From positions 1-64,000 of the forward strand of contig NZ_PNJW01000001.1 of assembly GCF_013822155.1 (NCBI RefSeq): DNA of 64,000 nt, given 5' to 3'. The notes beneath the pieces were generated by a model. The model saw only the letters and a program-made list of their open reading frames with translations, did not search any database and was not told the origin of the DNA. Both the position numbers and the translations under genes were made by a program. Source of the stretch: Flavobacterium sp. (GTDB taxonomy: Bacteria > Bacteroidota > Bacteroidia > Flavobacteriales > Flavobacteriaceae). Below are positions 52,630 through 62,881 of the stretch, piece after piece. Positions within the stretch are counted from its first letter, which is position 1, and each line of letters begins with the position of its first letter.

Positions 52630-53305
52630 AATAGTTTAATTCTATGTAACCAATATACCTACTTATTCTTGCTTTTCTTCTATTGATATAGGCGGATGAA
52701 TTACTGGCTTTAAACTTTCGTGGATTAGGTAAAATAGCAGCTATCCCGGCGGCTTCCATTCGAGTTAATTTTTTGGCGTCTTTATGGTACCAAACCCTTG
52801 AAGCTTCTTGGGCCCCATAAACGCCATCACCCATTTCTATACTATTGAGATAAACTTCCATGATTCGTTCTTTTCCCCAAATGAGTTCGATTAGTACCGT
52901 AAAATAGGCTTCTAATCCTTTTCGGAGATAACTTCTTCCTTGCCATAAGAAAACATTTTTGGCGGTTTGTTGCGAAATCGTGCTTCCCCCTTTGATTTTT
53001 TTTCCTTTCTCATTGTCTTCCATTGCTTTTTCAATCGCTTCAAAATCAAAACCTTTGTGCGTTAGAAAATTGGCATCTTCGCTGGCGATTACCGCTTTTT
53101 GAAGATTAGGTGAAATCTCTTCAATTGGAACCCAATCGTGGCTACACGTCATTGGTTTACCGTCCATTTTGTGTTCAACAGCCCGTATAGCCATTAAAGG
53201 CGTGAAGGGAACCGGAACAAATTTGTATAGAATAACCATAAAGATGGAAATTCCAAAAAACCATAAAGCTGCTTTCCAAAGAAAACGGAGTATTTTTTTT
53301 ATCAT
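52628..53305 (-). CDS. mtgA: Monofunctional peptidoglycan glycosyltransferase
   Basis: MtgA polymerises lipid II into glycan strands at the periplasmic face of the inner membrane. The 225-residue protein has one N-terminal membrane helix (13-29) and the GT51 domain: IASEDANFLTHKGFD with catalytic Glu76, GGSTISQQTAKN and KERIMEVYLNSIEMGDGVYG. There is no transpeptidase domain. It is 2 nt downstream of the FAD oxidoreductase gene, with which it is cotranscribed. Confidence 0.93.
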   Translation of the reverse strand: MIKKILRFLWKAALWFFGISIFMVILYKFVPVPFTPLMAIRAVEHKMDGKPMTCSHDWVPIEEISPNLQKAVIASEDANFLTHKGFDFEAIEKAMEDNEKGKKIKGGSTISQQTAKNVFLWQGRSYLRKGLEAYFTVLIELIWGKERIMEVYLNSIEMGDGVYGAQEASRVWYHKDAKKLTRMEAAGIAAILPNPRKFKASNSSAYINRRKARISRYIGYIELNY

Positions 53306-53307
53306 AA

Positions 53308-54426
53308 TTATTGCTTAATTAAATCTGCTAATTCTTTTCCTATGCTACTTCCAATTGCTACACCCATTCCACCCAAACGAACACCACAATAAACATGTTC
53401 AGCAAGTTGTTTCACAATAGGTTTTTTTTGCTTCCCCACTCCCATGATTCCGCTCCATCGCTGTTCAATTTCAAAAGATTGATTGGGTAAAATTACATTT
53501 GTTAATAATTGTTCTAATTTGTTTTGGATTCGTTCTGTTTGGTCTAAACTTGTTGTTGTTTCTCCTTCAAAATCCAGGTTTCTTCCGCCTCCAAGTAAAA
53601 TTCTATTTTCGAAATTTCTAAAATAATAATATCCTTTATCTAAATGAAACGTTCCCTTAATTTCTAAATTAGGAATTGGCTTTGTAATGAGTACTTGTGC
53701 CCGTGCCGGTTTTACTTCGCCCTTTGTTATTTCACCCGCAAAACCATTGGTTGCAAAGAGGAGTTTATTGGTAGAAAAAGAAAAATCGCCCAAAACCACT
53801 TCTACTCCTTCCCTTTTTTCAACATAAGAGGTTACTGTTTGTTGATTTAAAATTAAAACATCCTGTTGAATAGCCAATTTCAGGAGGTATTGCATCATGT
53901 TTCCGGTGTCAATCTGTGCTTCATAGGGATTGAATAAAACACAGTCATGAATTCCTTGAAAAGCAAAACAATTAACTTCTTTTGAAAAAACCTCGTTTTT
54001 AAATAACGGTTTCAGTAGCTCATTGATAAAAGGAAGTTGTTGCAAACATTCATGGTAGGTAGATTCCTCTTCTTTTAAAAAAAGTTCATACCCTCCAAAA
54101 GGTTTCAAATCCAGCACTTCATCTCCAATTCGTTTACGAAGTAATTGTAATCCATTCCAACGTTTTTGAACCAGTTGCAAGACTTCTTCTTCGGTATGTG
54201 AACGCAAATCATCTACAATTTCGGAAACAGATCCAAAACAGGCAAAACCTGCATTTTTAGTACTTGCTCCTTGTGGTAAAACCCCTTTTTCAAGGATTAA
54301 AATCTTAGCCGAGGGGAATTTATCACGCAACTGTAAGGCACAATGCAAGCCTACAATTCCACTGCCCACAATGGTGTAGTCAACTTTTGTAAACCAATTT
54401 TTAAGCTCCCAAAAACTAAATTGCAT
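53308..54426 (-). CDS. DadA-like FAD-dependent amine/amino-acid oxidoreductase
   Basis: The 372-residue flavoprotein of the D-amino-acid oxidase (DAO) superfamily has DYTIVGSGIVGLHCALQLRD (Rossmann, GxGxxG) and the second FAD motif EKGVLPQGASTKNAGFACFG, with the C-terminal GVRLGGMGVAIGSSIG. The substrate could be an amino acid, proline or a related amine and is not decided. The frame opens at a TTG two codons upstream; the ATG at 54426 was chosen. mtgA follows 2 nt later. Confidence 0.8.
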   Translation of the reverse strand: MQFSFWELKNWFTKVDYTIVGSGIVGLHCALQLRDKFPSAKILILEKGVLPQGASTKNAGFACFGSVSEIVDDLRSHTEEEVLQLVQKRWNGLQLLRKRIGDEVLDLKPFGGYELFLKEEESTYHECLQQLPFINELLKPLFKNEVFSKEVNCFAFQGIHDCVLFNPYEAQIDTGNMMQYLLKLAIQQDVLILNQQTVTSYVEKREGVEVVLGDFSFSTNKLLFATNGFAGEITKGEVKPARAQVLITKPIPNLEIKGTFHLDKGYYYFRNFENRILLGGGRNLDFEGETTTSLDQTERIQNKLEQLLTNVILPNQSFEIEQRWSGIMGVGKQKKPIVKQLAEHVYCGVRLGGMGVAIGSSIGKELADLIKQ

Positions 54427-54617
54427 TCTCAATAAATTTTTATAAATGTACTTTTTATTTTAAAAATAGAAAAAAATAACGTTATCTCCTGAATAATAAA
54501 TTATGACTTACCATCATTTTAACTTTAACCTTACCATTTTGTTATATTTTTTGTGGTTTAGGACACAAATTGTTAATAAATATGTTTTTGTGCCGATTAT
54601 CTGCATGAAAAATATTT

Positions 54618-54625
54618 TACATTTG
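54618..54625 (+). promoter_or_regulatory. -7 promoter element (TACATTTG) for the secreted metalloprotease
   Basis: A TAnnTTTG match lies 28 nt before the ATG at 54654. The nearest upstream TTG is 27 nt away, longer than usual. Confidence 0.48.
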
Positions 54626-54653
54626 ATTTTAATTAACTAATTAACCACATTTT

Positions 54654-57600
54654 ATGAAGCTTAAATTACTTACGATTGCTCTTGTAGCAAGTGTGAGTTT
54701 TTCTTTTGCTCAAGAGAAAAACTCTTTTTGGAAAGCCTCTACTTTAAAAAGTACTTCTGAACTTTTAGAAAGTAAAATGCAACTTCCGCAAAACAACGTA
54801 TTTGAATTAGATGTAAACGGGATAAAAAATGCTCTTTCTACATCTCCTCAACGATTTGCCAACTCTAAAGGAGGAACGATTATTTCCTTCCCCAATGCAG
54901 AAGGTGCAATGGAACGTTTCAGTGTTTATGAAAATTCTATCATGGCTCCTGAATTAGCGGCTAATTATCCTGAAATTAAATCGTATATCGGAATTGGAAT
55001 AGATAATCCTACTTCTACATTATACTTCAGTATTTCACCACTTGGATTTAAATCGATGCAATTGAATGCCGGAAAATCAGCCGTGTTTATTGAGCCGCTT
55101 TCAGCAGATTTAACTACCTATTCTGTTTATAAAAAAGCGGATAAAGTGAAAAACTTTTCTCCTTTTGAATGTGCTATAATAGACCAAGTTCAAAATCAAG
55201 TTGACCCTTCTGCATTACGCCCAAATGCTGATGATAGCCTATTGAGAACCTTTCGTTTAGCGATGTCGGTAACCGGTGAATATACTGCATATTTTGGTGG
55301 CACAAAAGCTTTAGCTTTAGCCGCAATTAACAATACTATGACTCGCGTAAATGGTGTTTTTGAAAAAGATTTTGCTGTTCGTATGGTCTTAATTGCCAAT
55401 ACTGATTTGGTTATTTATACCAGTGCTTCTACCGATCCTTATTCTGCTTCTTCGAGTATGTCGAATTGGAATTCACAATTACAATCAACTTTAACTTCCG
55501 TTATTGGGGAAGCTAATTATGATGTAGGTCATTTATTTGGTGCGACCGGCGGCGGTGGAAATGCAGGCTGTATCGGATGTGTTTGTGTTAATGGTTCAAA
55601 AGGCAGTGGTTATACTTCTCCGGCGGACGGAATTCCATCAGGAGATAATTTTGATATTGATTATGTTGCCCATGAATTAGGTCATCAATTTGGAGCCAAT
55701 CACACTTTCACATTCAGCAATGAATCAGGAACCGGAGCTCAAATGGAACCGGGAAGTGGTTCTACTATTATGGGTTATGCCGGAATTACTACGAAAGATG
55801 TTCAACCTCATTCCGATGCCTATTTTCATGCTATCAGTATCCAACAAGTTACTAATAATGTAAAAGCTAAAACCTGTCAGACGAATACTTCCACTGGAAA
55901 TGCTGTTCCTACTGCGAATGCAGGATTAGATTATACAGTGCCAAAAAGCACTCCTTTCATGTTAACCGGAACCGGAACTGACGCAAACGGAGATGTTCTT
56001 ACTTATAATTGGGAACAAATGGATGCCGGAACCTCCACTACTACTACACCAAGTGCTACAAAAACCGCTGGTCCAAATTTCAGATCATACAATTCATCAA
56101 CTTCTCCAACAAGGTATTTCCCTAGAATGCAATCTGTTTTAACCGGAGCAACAACTACTTCGGGGACAGAAATTTTAGTAGAAGCTTTACCTTCTGTTGC
56201 CCGAACATTTAATTTTAGATTAACCGTTCGTGACAACCGAGCCGGAGATTCAGGAAACAATAGTGATGATATGGTTGTAACTGTTAATGCTACTGCCGGA
56301 CCTTTTACTGTTAATTCTCCAAATACAGCTGTTTCCTACGCAGGAGGAAGTACACAAACCATTACATGGGCCGTTGCCGGAACTACTGCTAATGGTGTGA
56401 ATTGTGCCAATGTTGACATCTTATTATCTACAGATGGTGGAAATACCTGGAATACATTGCTTGCAGCCACTCCGAATGATGGTACACAAGCAGTGACCAT
56501 TCCAAATACTGCCGGGACACAAAATAGAATAATGGTAAAAGGAACCAATCATATTTTCTTTGATGTTTCCAATACAAACTTTACAATTACAGCAGGCTCT
56601 TCAGATACTGTTGCTCCAACTGCTCCTACTTTAGCTGCATCTGGGACAACACAAACTACTACCAATTTATCTTGGTCAGGAGCAACTGATAACGTAGCCG
56701 TAACCGGTTATGATGTTTACAGAGGCACAACTTTACTTGGCTCAACAGCCTCTACGACTTATGCCGTTTCAGGATTAACTGCTTCAACAACTTATTCCTT
56801 TACTGTTATAGCCAAAGATGCTGCCGGAAATAGTTCCGTTGCCAGTAATGCCGTTAGTGTGACAACTCTTGCAACAGTTGCAGACACAACCGCTCCAACC
56901 GCTCCAACTTTGTCAGCGTCAGGAACAACACAAACTACCACCAATTTATCTTGGTCAGGAGCAACTGATAATGTTGCCGTAACCGGTTATGATGTTTATA
57001 GAGGCACAACCTTACTTGGTTCAACCGCTTCAACTACTTATGCCGTTTCAGGATTGACTGCTTCAACAACTTATTCCTTTACTGTTATAGCCAAAGATGC
57101 TGCCGGAAATGTTTCTGTTGCCAGTAATGCCGTTAATGTAACTACATTAGCTGTCTCAACTGTTACGTATTGTGCTTCTCAAGGAAATAGTACTGCAGAT
57201 GAATACATTAACCGTGTTCAGTTGGGAACTATCAATAATTTATCAGGAAACAACAGTGGTTACGGAAACTTTACTGCACTATCTACTAATTTAGTGAGAG
57301 GAACAAGTAATTCTATCACCATTACACCCGCTTGGACAGGAACTGTTTATAGTGAAGGTTACCGCGTTTGGATAGACTATAACCGAGATGGTGATTTTGC
57401 TGATAGTGGGGAACAAGTTGTAAACGTTACTAAAACTAAAACAACTCCAATAACCAGAAGTTTTACTGTACCTACAACAGCATTAATTGGTTCAACCAGA
57501 ATGCGTATTTCTATGAAATATAACGCTTCTCCAACTTATTGTGAAACATTCTCTTACGGAGAAGTTGAAGATTATACGGTAAACATAGTTGCCACAGCCA

Positions 57601-57863
57601 GAGGAGAACAGGAAATTGTTTTAGAACCTGTTTCTAAAGAGTCATTTACCTTATATCCAAATCCAATTAAAGGAGATTTAGTTCATATTGATGCTGAAAC
57701 GCAATTTACAACTTATAAAATCTTGAATTTATTGGGTCAAGTGATTGCTCAGGGAAAAATTGAAAACAAAACAGTTTTAGTTTCAAATCTTGCTTCCGGA
57801 ACCTATTTATTAGAAGTGTCAGACAATGAAACTTCTGCTGTGAAGAGGTTTATCAAACAATAA
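54654..57863 (+). CDS. Secreted metzincin (reprolysin-like) protease with FN3, GEVED and T9SS domains
   Basis: The 1069-residue protein has a signal peptide (LTIALVASVSFSFAQ), a propeptide and a metzincin catalytic domain with HELGHQFGANH (340-350). A CVCVNG-type Cys-rich loop precedes it. Two nearly identical fibronectin III repeats of 93 residues follow (651-743 and 744-836). A GEVED domain (YRVWIDYNRDGDF, GEVEDYTV) ends near 985, and the last 80 residues are a T9SS type A sorting domain (LYPNPIKGDLVHI to KRFIKQ). It is exported to the cell surface or medium. Confidence 0.92.
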   Translation: MKLKLLTIALVASVSFSFAQEKNSFWKASTLKSTSELLESKMQLPQNNVFELDVNGIKNALSTSPQRFANSKGGTIISFPNAEGAMERFSVYENSIMAPELAANYPEIKSYIGIGIDNPTSTLYFSISPLGFKSMQLNAGKSAVFIEPLSADLTTYSVYKKADKVKNFSPFECAIIDQVQNQVDPSALRPNADDSLLRTFRLAMSVTGEYTAYFGGTKALALAAINNTMTRVNGVFEKDFAVRMVLIANTDLVIYTSASTDPYSASSSMSNWNSQLQSTLTSVIGEANYDVGHLFGATGGGGNAGCIGCVCVNGSKGSGYTSPADGIPSGDNFDIDYVAHELGHQFGANHTFTFSNESGTGAQMEPGSGSTIMGYAGITTKDVQPHSDAYFHAISIQQVTNNVKAKTCQTNTSTGNAVPTANAGLDYTVPKSTPFMLTGTGTDANGDVLTYNWEQMDAGTSTTTTPSATKTAGPNFRSYNSSTSPTRYFPRMQSVLTGATTTSGTEILVEALPSVARTFNFRLTVRDNRAGDSGNNSDDMVVTVNATAGPFTVNSPNTAVSYAGGSTQTITWAVAGTTANGVNCANVDILLSTDGGNTWNTLLAATPNDGTQAVTIPNTAGTQNRIMVKGTNHIFFDVSNTNFTITAGSSDTVAPTAPTLAASGTTQTTTNLSWSGATDNVAVTGYDVYRGTTLLGSTASTTYAVSGLTASTTYSFTVIAKDAAGNSSVASNAVSVTTLATVADTTAPTAPTLSASGTTQTTTNLSWSGATDNVAVTGYDVYRGTTLLGSTASTTYAVSGLTASTTYSFTVIAKDAAGNVSVASNAVNVTTLAVSTVTYCASQGNSTADEYINRVQLGTINNLSGNNSGYGNFTALSTNLVRGTSNSITITPAWTGTVYSEGYRVWIDYNRDGDFADSGEQVVNVTKTKTTPITRSFTVPTTALIGSTRMRISMKYNASPTYCETFSYGEVEDYTVNIVATARGEQEIVLEPVSKESFTLYPNPIKGDLVHIDAETQFTTYKILNLLGQVIAQGKIENKTVLVSNLASGTYLLEVSDNETSAVKRFIKQ
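56604..57150 (+). repeat. Tandem FN3 repeat, 279-bp unit
   Basis: Two units begin at 56604 and 56883 (period 279 bp, 93 residues) and are almost identical in DNA over most of their length, e.g. both carry TTTACTGTTATAGCCAAAGA and TATGCCGTTTCAGGATTAAC or TTGAC. The identity points to a recent duplication or gene conversion, and the copy number could vary. Confidence 0.8.
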
Positions 57864-57883
57864 GTAATTCATTTATAAATCTA

Positions 57884-57910
57884 AGCCATCTCGTTGAGGT
57901 GGCTTTTTTT
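57884..57910 (+). terminator. Rho-independent terminator
   Basis: AGCCATCTC at 57884-57892 pairs with GAGGTGGCT at 57896-57904 (one U-G) around a GTT loop, followed by seven T. Confidence 0.82.
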
Positions 57911-57954
57911 ATGGAAAAAAAATAGTTACTTTTATACTTTGAAAATCAAATACA

Positions 57955-59865
57955 ATGAAAAAAATAATTTTAATCCTCGCTTTTATAATGGGAGCATCGT
58001 CCGTTTCAGCACAACAAATTTTAACCCCGGAATTACTCTGGAAACTTGGAAGAGTTTCTGCTTTAGGCATTTCTAAAGATGGAAAAAATGTGATTTACAA
58101 AGTTTCTGTACCTTCGGTAGAGGAAAATAAATCTGATTCTAAATTTTACAGCATTTCTGTGAATGGTGGTTTTGCAACCGAAATTCCTGAAACTAAAGAA
58201 CTTTTGACTGATAAAAACCTTTCCCCCGACGGAAAATATTTGCTTTCCAACAAAGAAGTTAAACTTGAAAAAATATTGGGTAAAGACCTCTATCCTGAAC
58301 TTGAAAAATCAAATGTTCAAGTCTATAACGGATTAGATTATCGCCATTGGGATACTTGGAATGATGGAAATCATAATCATGTTTTTTATGCCGATGCGAA
58401 TGGAGATGACAAATCTGTTGCCATTGACATCATGAAAGGAGAGCCTTATGATTCTCCCCAAAAACCATTTGGTGGGGACGAAGATTTCACTTGGTCACCA
58501 GACGGAAAAAGTATCATTTACGTTTGTAAAAAGAAATCAGGAACTGCCTATGCCACATCGACAAATACTGATTTATATGAGTATAATTTAGAAAACAAAA
58601 CAACCAAAAATCTAACTGAATCTAATTTAGGATACGATACAAATCCCCTCTTTTCCCCTAACGGCGATTTGACCTGGTTACAAATGAAACGTGATGGTTA
58701 TGAAGCTGATAAAAATGATATCATTGTTCGATTTAAAGGAATGGACATGAACTTAACTGCCAATTGGGACGGAACAGTAGATGGTTTCAAATGGAGTCCT
58801 GATAGTAAAAAAATCTATTTTACCGCCGCTGTGGATGGTACAAAACAATTATTTGAAGTTAACTTTCCCGGCTTAACCCGAATAGCTGTAATGGTTCGTC
58901 AAATTACAACCGGTACTTTTGACGTGAATGATTTGGTTGGATTCACCGGAGATAAAATCATTGTAACCCGAACAGACATGAATCATTCTAAAGAAATTTA
59001 TTCTTATGATTTAAAGAAAAATGCTTGGTTAAAATTAACCGAAGTAAATGACAAAGCCTATGCTAAAATGTCTTTACCTACTTATGAAAAAAGATATGTA
59101 ACCACAACCGACGGTAAAAAAATGTTGGTTTGGGTAATTCTTCCTCCTAATTTTGATAAAACAAAAAAATACCCCACCCTTTTATATTGTCAAGGCGGGC
59201 CACAAAGTGCTTTAACACAAAGTTATTCCTTCCGTTGGAATTTCTCTTTAATGGCTTCGCAAGGTTATGTTATTGTGGCACCAAACCGAAGAGGAATGCC
59301 TGGACATGGTGTCGCATGGAATGAACAAATCAGTAAAGATTGGGGTGGTCAAGTGATGGATGATTATTTATCTGCCATTGATGATGTTTCCAAAGAGTCC
59401 TATGTTGACAAATCAAGACTTGGTGCTGTAGGTGCGAGTTATGGTGGTTATTCTGTTTTCTATTTGGCCGGAATACACAATAAACGCTTTAAAACATTTA
59501 TTTCGCATTGTGGTGTTTTCAATTTGCAAAGTATGTACGGCACCACCGAAGAAGTTTTTTTTACAGACTGGGATAGTGGCGGTCCTTATTGGGAAAAAGA
59601 TAATTCTGTTGCTCAAAAAACTTATACGCAATTCAATCCGATTAATTTAGTTTCAAAATGGGACACTCCTATTTTAATTATTCAGGGAGGCAAAGATTAT
59701 CGTGTGCCCATTGGACAAGGACAAGAAGCTTTTCAAGCAGCTCAATTACGTGGAATAAAAAGCCGATTTATGTTGTTCCCTGAAGAAAACCATTGGGTAC
59801 TTAAACCACAAAATGCTTTGGTTTGGCAACGAGAATTTTTTGGCTGGTTGAAAGAAACATTGTAG
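57955..59865 (+). CDS. S9 family peptidase (dipeptidyl/acylaminoacyl-peptidase type)
   Basis: The 636-residue exported serine peptidase has a signal peptide (MKKIILILAFIMGASSVSAQ), a beta-propeller with WSPDGKSII-type blades, and a C-terminal hydrolase with catalytic Ser495 in GASYGGYS, Asp in GGKDYRVP and His in ENHWVLKP. These are the landmarks of the DPP IV/acylaminoacyl-peptidase branch. It probably releases dipeptides from peptides made by the secreted proteases. The upstream TATACTTTG (57933-57941) is an imperfect promoter element. Confidence 0.88.
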   Translation: MKKIILILAFIMGASSVSAQQILTPELLWKLGRVSALGISKDGKNVIYKVSVPSVEENKSDSKFYSISVNGGFATEIPETKELLTDKNLSPDGKYLLSNKEVKLEKILGKDLYPELEKSNVQVYNGLDYRHWDTWNDGNHNHVFYADANGDDKSVAIDIMKGEPYDSPQKPFGGDEDFTWSPDGKSIIYVCKKKSGTAYATSTNTDLYEYNLENKTTKNLTESNLGYDTNPLFSPNGDLTWLQMKRDGYEADKNDIIVRFKGMDMNLTANWDGTVDGFKWSPDSKKIYFTAAVDGTKQLFEVNFPGLTRIAVMVRQITTGTFDVNDLVGFTGDKIIVTRTDMNHSKEIYSYDLKKNAWLKLTEVNDKAYAKMSLPTYEKRYVTTTDGKKMLVWVILPPNFDKTKKYPTLLYCQGGPQSALTQSYSFRWNFSLMASQGYVIVAPNRRGMPGHGVAWNEQISKDWGGQVMDDYLSAIDDVSKESYVDKSRLGAVGASYGGYSVFYLAGIHNKRFKTFISHCGVFNLQSMYGTTEEVFFTDWDSGGPYWEKDNSVAQKTYTQFNPINLVSKWDTPILIIQGGKDYRVPIGQGQEAFQAAQLRGIKSRFMLFPEENHWVLKPQNALVWQREFFGWLKETL

Positions 59866-59886
59866 AAAAAGAAATAATACTAAAAT

Positions 59887-59916
59887 AAAAATCCCAAGTG
59901 AGAACTTGGGATTTTC
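59887..59916. terminator. Bidirectional terminator
   Basis: AAAATCCCAAGT pairs with ACTTGGGATTTT around GAGA (59887-59916). It separates the convergent S9 peptidase and accC genes. Confidence 0.85.
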
Positions 59917-59920
59917 TTAT

Positions 59921-61267
59921 TTATTCCGGATCGTTCATTTTAAAACTTTCCATAAATTTTGTGGTATAGTTTCCGGCAACATAATCCGGTTCATCCATTA
60001 ATTGGCGGTGAAAAGGAATAGTTGTTTTAATTCCTTCGATATAAAACTCATCTAAGGCCCGTTTCATTTTACTGATTGCTTCTTCTCTGGTTTGAGCAGT
60101 AGTTATCAATTTAGCAATCATTGAATCATAATTAGGCGGAATACTATATCCTGCATAAACGTGTGTATCTAAACGAACTCCGTGTCCTCCCGGTGCATGT
60201 AGTACCGTAATTTTACCCGGTGAAGGTCTAAAATCATTATATGGATCTTCCGCATTAATACGACATTCGATTGAGTGCAATTGTGGCAAATAATTTTTAC
60301 CTGAAATTGGCACACCGGCAGCCACTAATATTTGTTCGCGAATCAAATCGTAATCAATTACCTGTTCCGTAATAGGATGTTCCACTTGAATACGGGTATT
60401 CATTTCCATGAAATAGAAGTTTCTGTTTTTATCCACCAAAAACTCAACTGTTCCAGCACCTTCATATTTAATGAATTCAGCCGCTCTAACAGCAGCTTCA
60501 CCCATTTTTTCACGCAATTCGTCCGTCATAAATGGAGAAGGAGTTTCTTCCGTTAATTTTTGATGACGACGTTGTACTGAACAATCTCTTTCTGAAAGGT
60601 GACATGCTTTTCCATAAGCATCCCCTACAACCTGAATTTCTATATGACGTGGCTCTTCAATTAATTTCTCCATATACATTCCGTCATTACCGAATGCAGC
60701 AGCTGATTCCTGACGAGCACTTTCCCATGCTTTTTGAAGTTCATCTGCTTTCCAAACTGCACGCATTCCCTTTCCGCCGCCTCCGGCAGTTGCTTTAAGC
60801 ATGACAGGATAACCCATGTCTTTAGCTATTTGAGCCGCTTGTTCAAAAGATTCCAACAAACCTTCAGAACCAGGGACACAAGGAACTCCGGCCGCTTTCA
60901 TGGTTGCTTTTGCTGAAGCTTTGTCTCCCATTCTGTCAATCATTTCCGGAGAAGCTCCAATAAATTTTATACCATGCTCTTGGCAAATTTTAGAAAACTT
61001 AGCGTTTTCAGATAAGAAACCATAACCGGGGTGAATAGCATCAGCATTTGTAATTTCAGCCGCCGCTATAATATTTGACATTTTTAAGTAAGACAAATTA
61101 CTTGGCGGTGGACCGATACAAACCGCTTCATCTGCAAACTTTACATGCAGGCTTTCTGCATCTGCCGTAGAATAAACCGCTACGGTTTTGATACCCATTT
61201 CTTTACAGGTTCTAATTACACGCAGTGCAATTTCTCCTCGATTAGCAATTAATATTTTTTTAAACAT
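59921..61267 (-). CDS. accC: Acetyl-CoA carboxylase biotin carboxylase subunit
   Basis: AccC carboxylates the biotin of AccB, the first half of malonyl-CoA formation. The 448-residue ATP-grasp enzyme has [16 protein letters not shown] at the N-terminus, the Gly-rich ATP loop [24 protein letters not shown], and the catalytic [16 protein letters not shown]. It ends with the AccC C-terminal domain. It is last in the cluster fabH-accB-accC, with a 99-bp gap after accB containing a small hairpin. Confidence 0.95.
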   Translation of the reverse strand: MFKKILIANRGEIALRVIRTCKEMGIKTVAVYSTADAESLHVKFADEAVCIGPPPSNLSYLKMSNIIAAAEITNADAIHPGYGFLSENAKFSKICQEHGIKFIGASPEMIDRMGDKASAKATMKAAGVPCVPGSEGLLESFEQAAQIAKDMGYPVMLKATAGGGGKGMRAVWKADELQKAWESARQESAAAFGNDGMYMEKLIEEPRHIEIQVVGDAYGKACHLSERDCSVQRRHQKLTEETPSPFMTDELREKMGEAAVRAAEFIKYEGAGTVEFLVDKNRNFYFMEMNTRIQVEHPITEQVIDYDLIREQILVAAGVPISGKNYLPQLHSIECRINAEDPYNDFRPSPGKITVLHAPGGHGVRLDTHVYAGYSIPPNYDSMIAKLITTAQTREEAISKMKRALDEFYIEGIKTTIPFHRQLMDEPDYVAGNYTTKFMESFKMNDPE

Positions 61268-61296
61268 AGATTTTAATTTGAAAATTAAACAATTTA

Positions 61297-61318
61297 GCTT
61301 CGCTCAGTTCAGCTAAGC
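61297..61318. other. Hairpin between accB and accC
   Basis: GCTT, GCT and then AGC, AAGC form an interrupted 7-bp stem around a CAGTTC loop (61297-61318). It is GC-rich in an otherwise AT-rich gap and could tune the accB:accC ratio by partial termination or mRNA processing. Confidence 0.4.
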
Positions 61319-61366
61319 CTCGAGTGAAAATTTGAAAATGAATTCAAATGATTACATTTTTTCAAA

Positions 61367-61855
61367 TTAAGACGGATCTACTAAAAATAAAGGTTGGTCA
61401 AACTCAACCGGTGACATATCATCAACCAAAATTTTGATAATTTTTCCTGAAACTTCTGATTCAATTTCGTTAAATAATTTCATAGCTTCTATTACACAAA
61501 CGGGATCTCCTTTAGAAATTGTAGCACCTACTTCTACGAATGGAGCTTTGTCAGGAGCCGGTTTTCTGTATAAAGTTCCAATCATTGGCGATTTAATCGT
61601 AATGTATTTTGAATTATCATCAACAGCCGGAGCAGCTACCGGAGTAACGGGTGCAACCGGTTGAGGCATTTGATGTTGTGGCATCATCTGTTGCATAGGT
61701 TGTGCAGCAGGATAATGTTGGAAATAAGAAGCTTCAGCAGCACCGGCTTCAGTAGTTTTGATGGTGATTTTAAAATCATCCATTTCTAATTTTACCTCTG
61801 TAGCTCCTGATTTGGCTACAAACTTGATTAGGTTTTGAATTTCTCTAATATCCAT
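61367..61855 (-). CDS. accB: Acetyl-CoA carboxylase biotin carboxyl carrier protein
   Basis: AccB carries the biotin for acetyl-CoA carboxylase. The 162-residue protein has an N-terminal helix (IREIQNLIKFVAKSG), a Met/Gln/Pro/Ala-rich linker (45-78), and the lipoyl-like domain with biotinylation Lys126 in CVIEAMKLFNEI. The end is VEFDQPLFLVDPS. It lies 27 nt downstream of fabH and upstream of accC on the same strand. Confidence 0.95.
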   Translation of the reverse strand: MDIREIQNLIKFVAKSGATEVKLEMDDFKITIKTTEAGAAEASYFQHYPAAQPMQQMMPQHQMPQPVAPVTPVAAPAVDDNSKYITIKSPMIGTLYRKPAPDKAPFVEVGATISKGDPVCVIEAMKLFNEIESEVSGKIIKILVDDMSPVEFDQPLFLVDPS

Positions 61856-61882
61856 GATGTTTTTGATTTATTTTAGTTTTGT

Positions 61883-62881
61883 TTATTTTTTATCGTAAGC
61901 CCATTTCAGGTAGATTGCACCCCAAGTGAATCCTCCACCAAAAGCTGCAAAAATTAAATTATCTCCTTTTTTTAATTTAGTTTCATAATCACTTAACAAC
62001 AAAGGAAGCGTTGCGGAAGTTGTGTTTCCATAACGTTCTATGTTTATTAAGACTTTGCTTTCATCTAATCCCATTCTACTAGATGTTGCATCAATAATAC
62101 GCTTATTAGCCTGATGAGCAATCAACCAATTCACATCGTCATTCGTTAAATTATTACGTTGCATAATTTTTTCACTTACATCCGCCATACCTGAAACAGC
62201 ATATTTGAAAACTGTTTTACCGTCTTGAAAAACAAAATGTTGTTTGTTATCTAATGTTTCCTGAGAAGTTGGAAGAATAGAACCTCCGGCTTCAATCTTT
62301 AAAAACTCCCTTCCAATACCATCACTTCGCAAGAACTCATCTTGTAGACCGAGACCTTCATCATTAGGTTCGAATAAAATTGCTCCGGCACCATCTCCAA
62401 AAATAATGCAAGTTGCTCTGTCAGTGTAATCTATAATTGAAGACATTTTATCTGCTCCAATCAACAAAACTTTTTTATATCTACCCGATTCAATATAAGC
62501 TGCTGCATTAGACATTCCATAAAGAAAACTGGAACAAGCGGCTTGTAAATCATAGGCAAAAGCATTCACTGCTCCAATTTGACTGGCTACATAAACTCCT
62601 GTGGAAGCCACTGGCATATCCGGTGTAGCTGTAGCCATAATTACTAAATCAATTTCTTCCGGATTGATGTTGTTTTTCTCAAATAGATTTTGAGCAGCTT
62701 TTATAGCAAGAAAAGAAGTTCCTTTTCCTTCTTCTTTTAATAATCGTCTTTCTTTAATTCCTGTTCTGGAAGTTATCCATTCGTCATTTGTATCAACCAA
62801 TGTTTCCAATACTTTATTTGACAACACAAAATCAGGAACATAAGCACCCACTGCGGTTATGGCGGCTGTTATTTTACTCAT
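61883..62881 (-). CDS. fabH: 3-oxoacyl-ACP synthase III
   Basis: FabH condenses acetyl-CoA (or a branched primer) with malonyl-ACP to start fatty acid synthesis. The 332-residue protein has the catalytic Cys116 in LQAACSSFLYG, His256 in IAHQANKRI and Asn286 in YGNTTSATLP. The branched-chain lipids of this group suggest a preference for branched primers, but the sequence alone does not prove it. It is separated from rpmF by a terminator, so it probably starts its own transcript. A 10-bp palindrome CCTATATAGG lies 22-32 nt upstream of its ATG. Confidence 0.95.
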   Translation of the reverse strand: MSKITAAITAVGAYVPDFVLSNKVLETLVDTNDEWITSRTGIKERRLLKEEGKGTSFLAIKAAQNLFEKNNINPEEIDLVIMATATPDMPVASTGVYVASQIGAVNAFAYDLQAACSSFLYGMSNAAAYIESGRYKKVLLIGADKMSSIIDYTDRATCIIFGDGAGAILFEPNDEGLGLQDEFLRSDGIGREFLKIEAGGSILPTSQETLDNKQHFVFQDGKTVFKYAVSGMADVSEKIMQRNNLTNDDVNWLIAHQANKRIIDATSSRMGLDESKVLINIERYGNTTSATLPLLLSDYETKLKKGDNLIFAAFGGGFTWGAIYLKWAYDKK

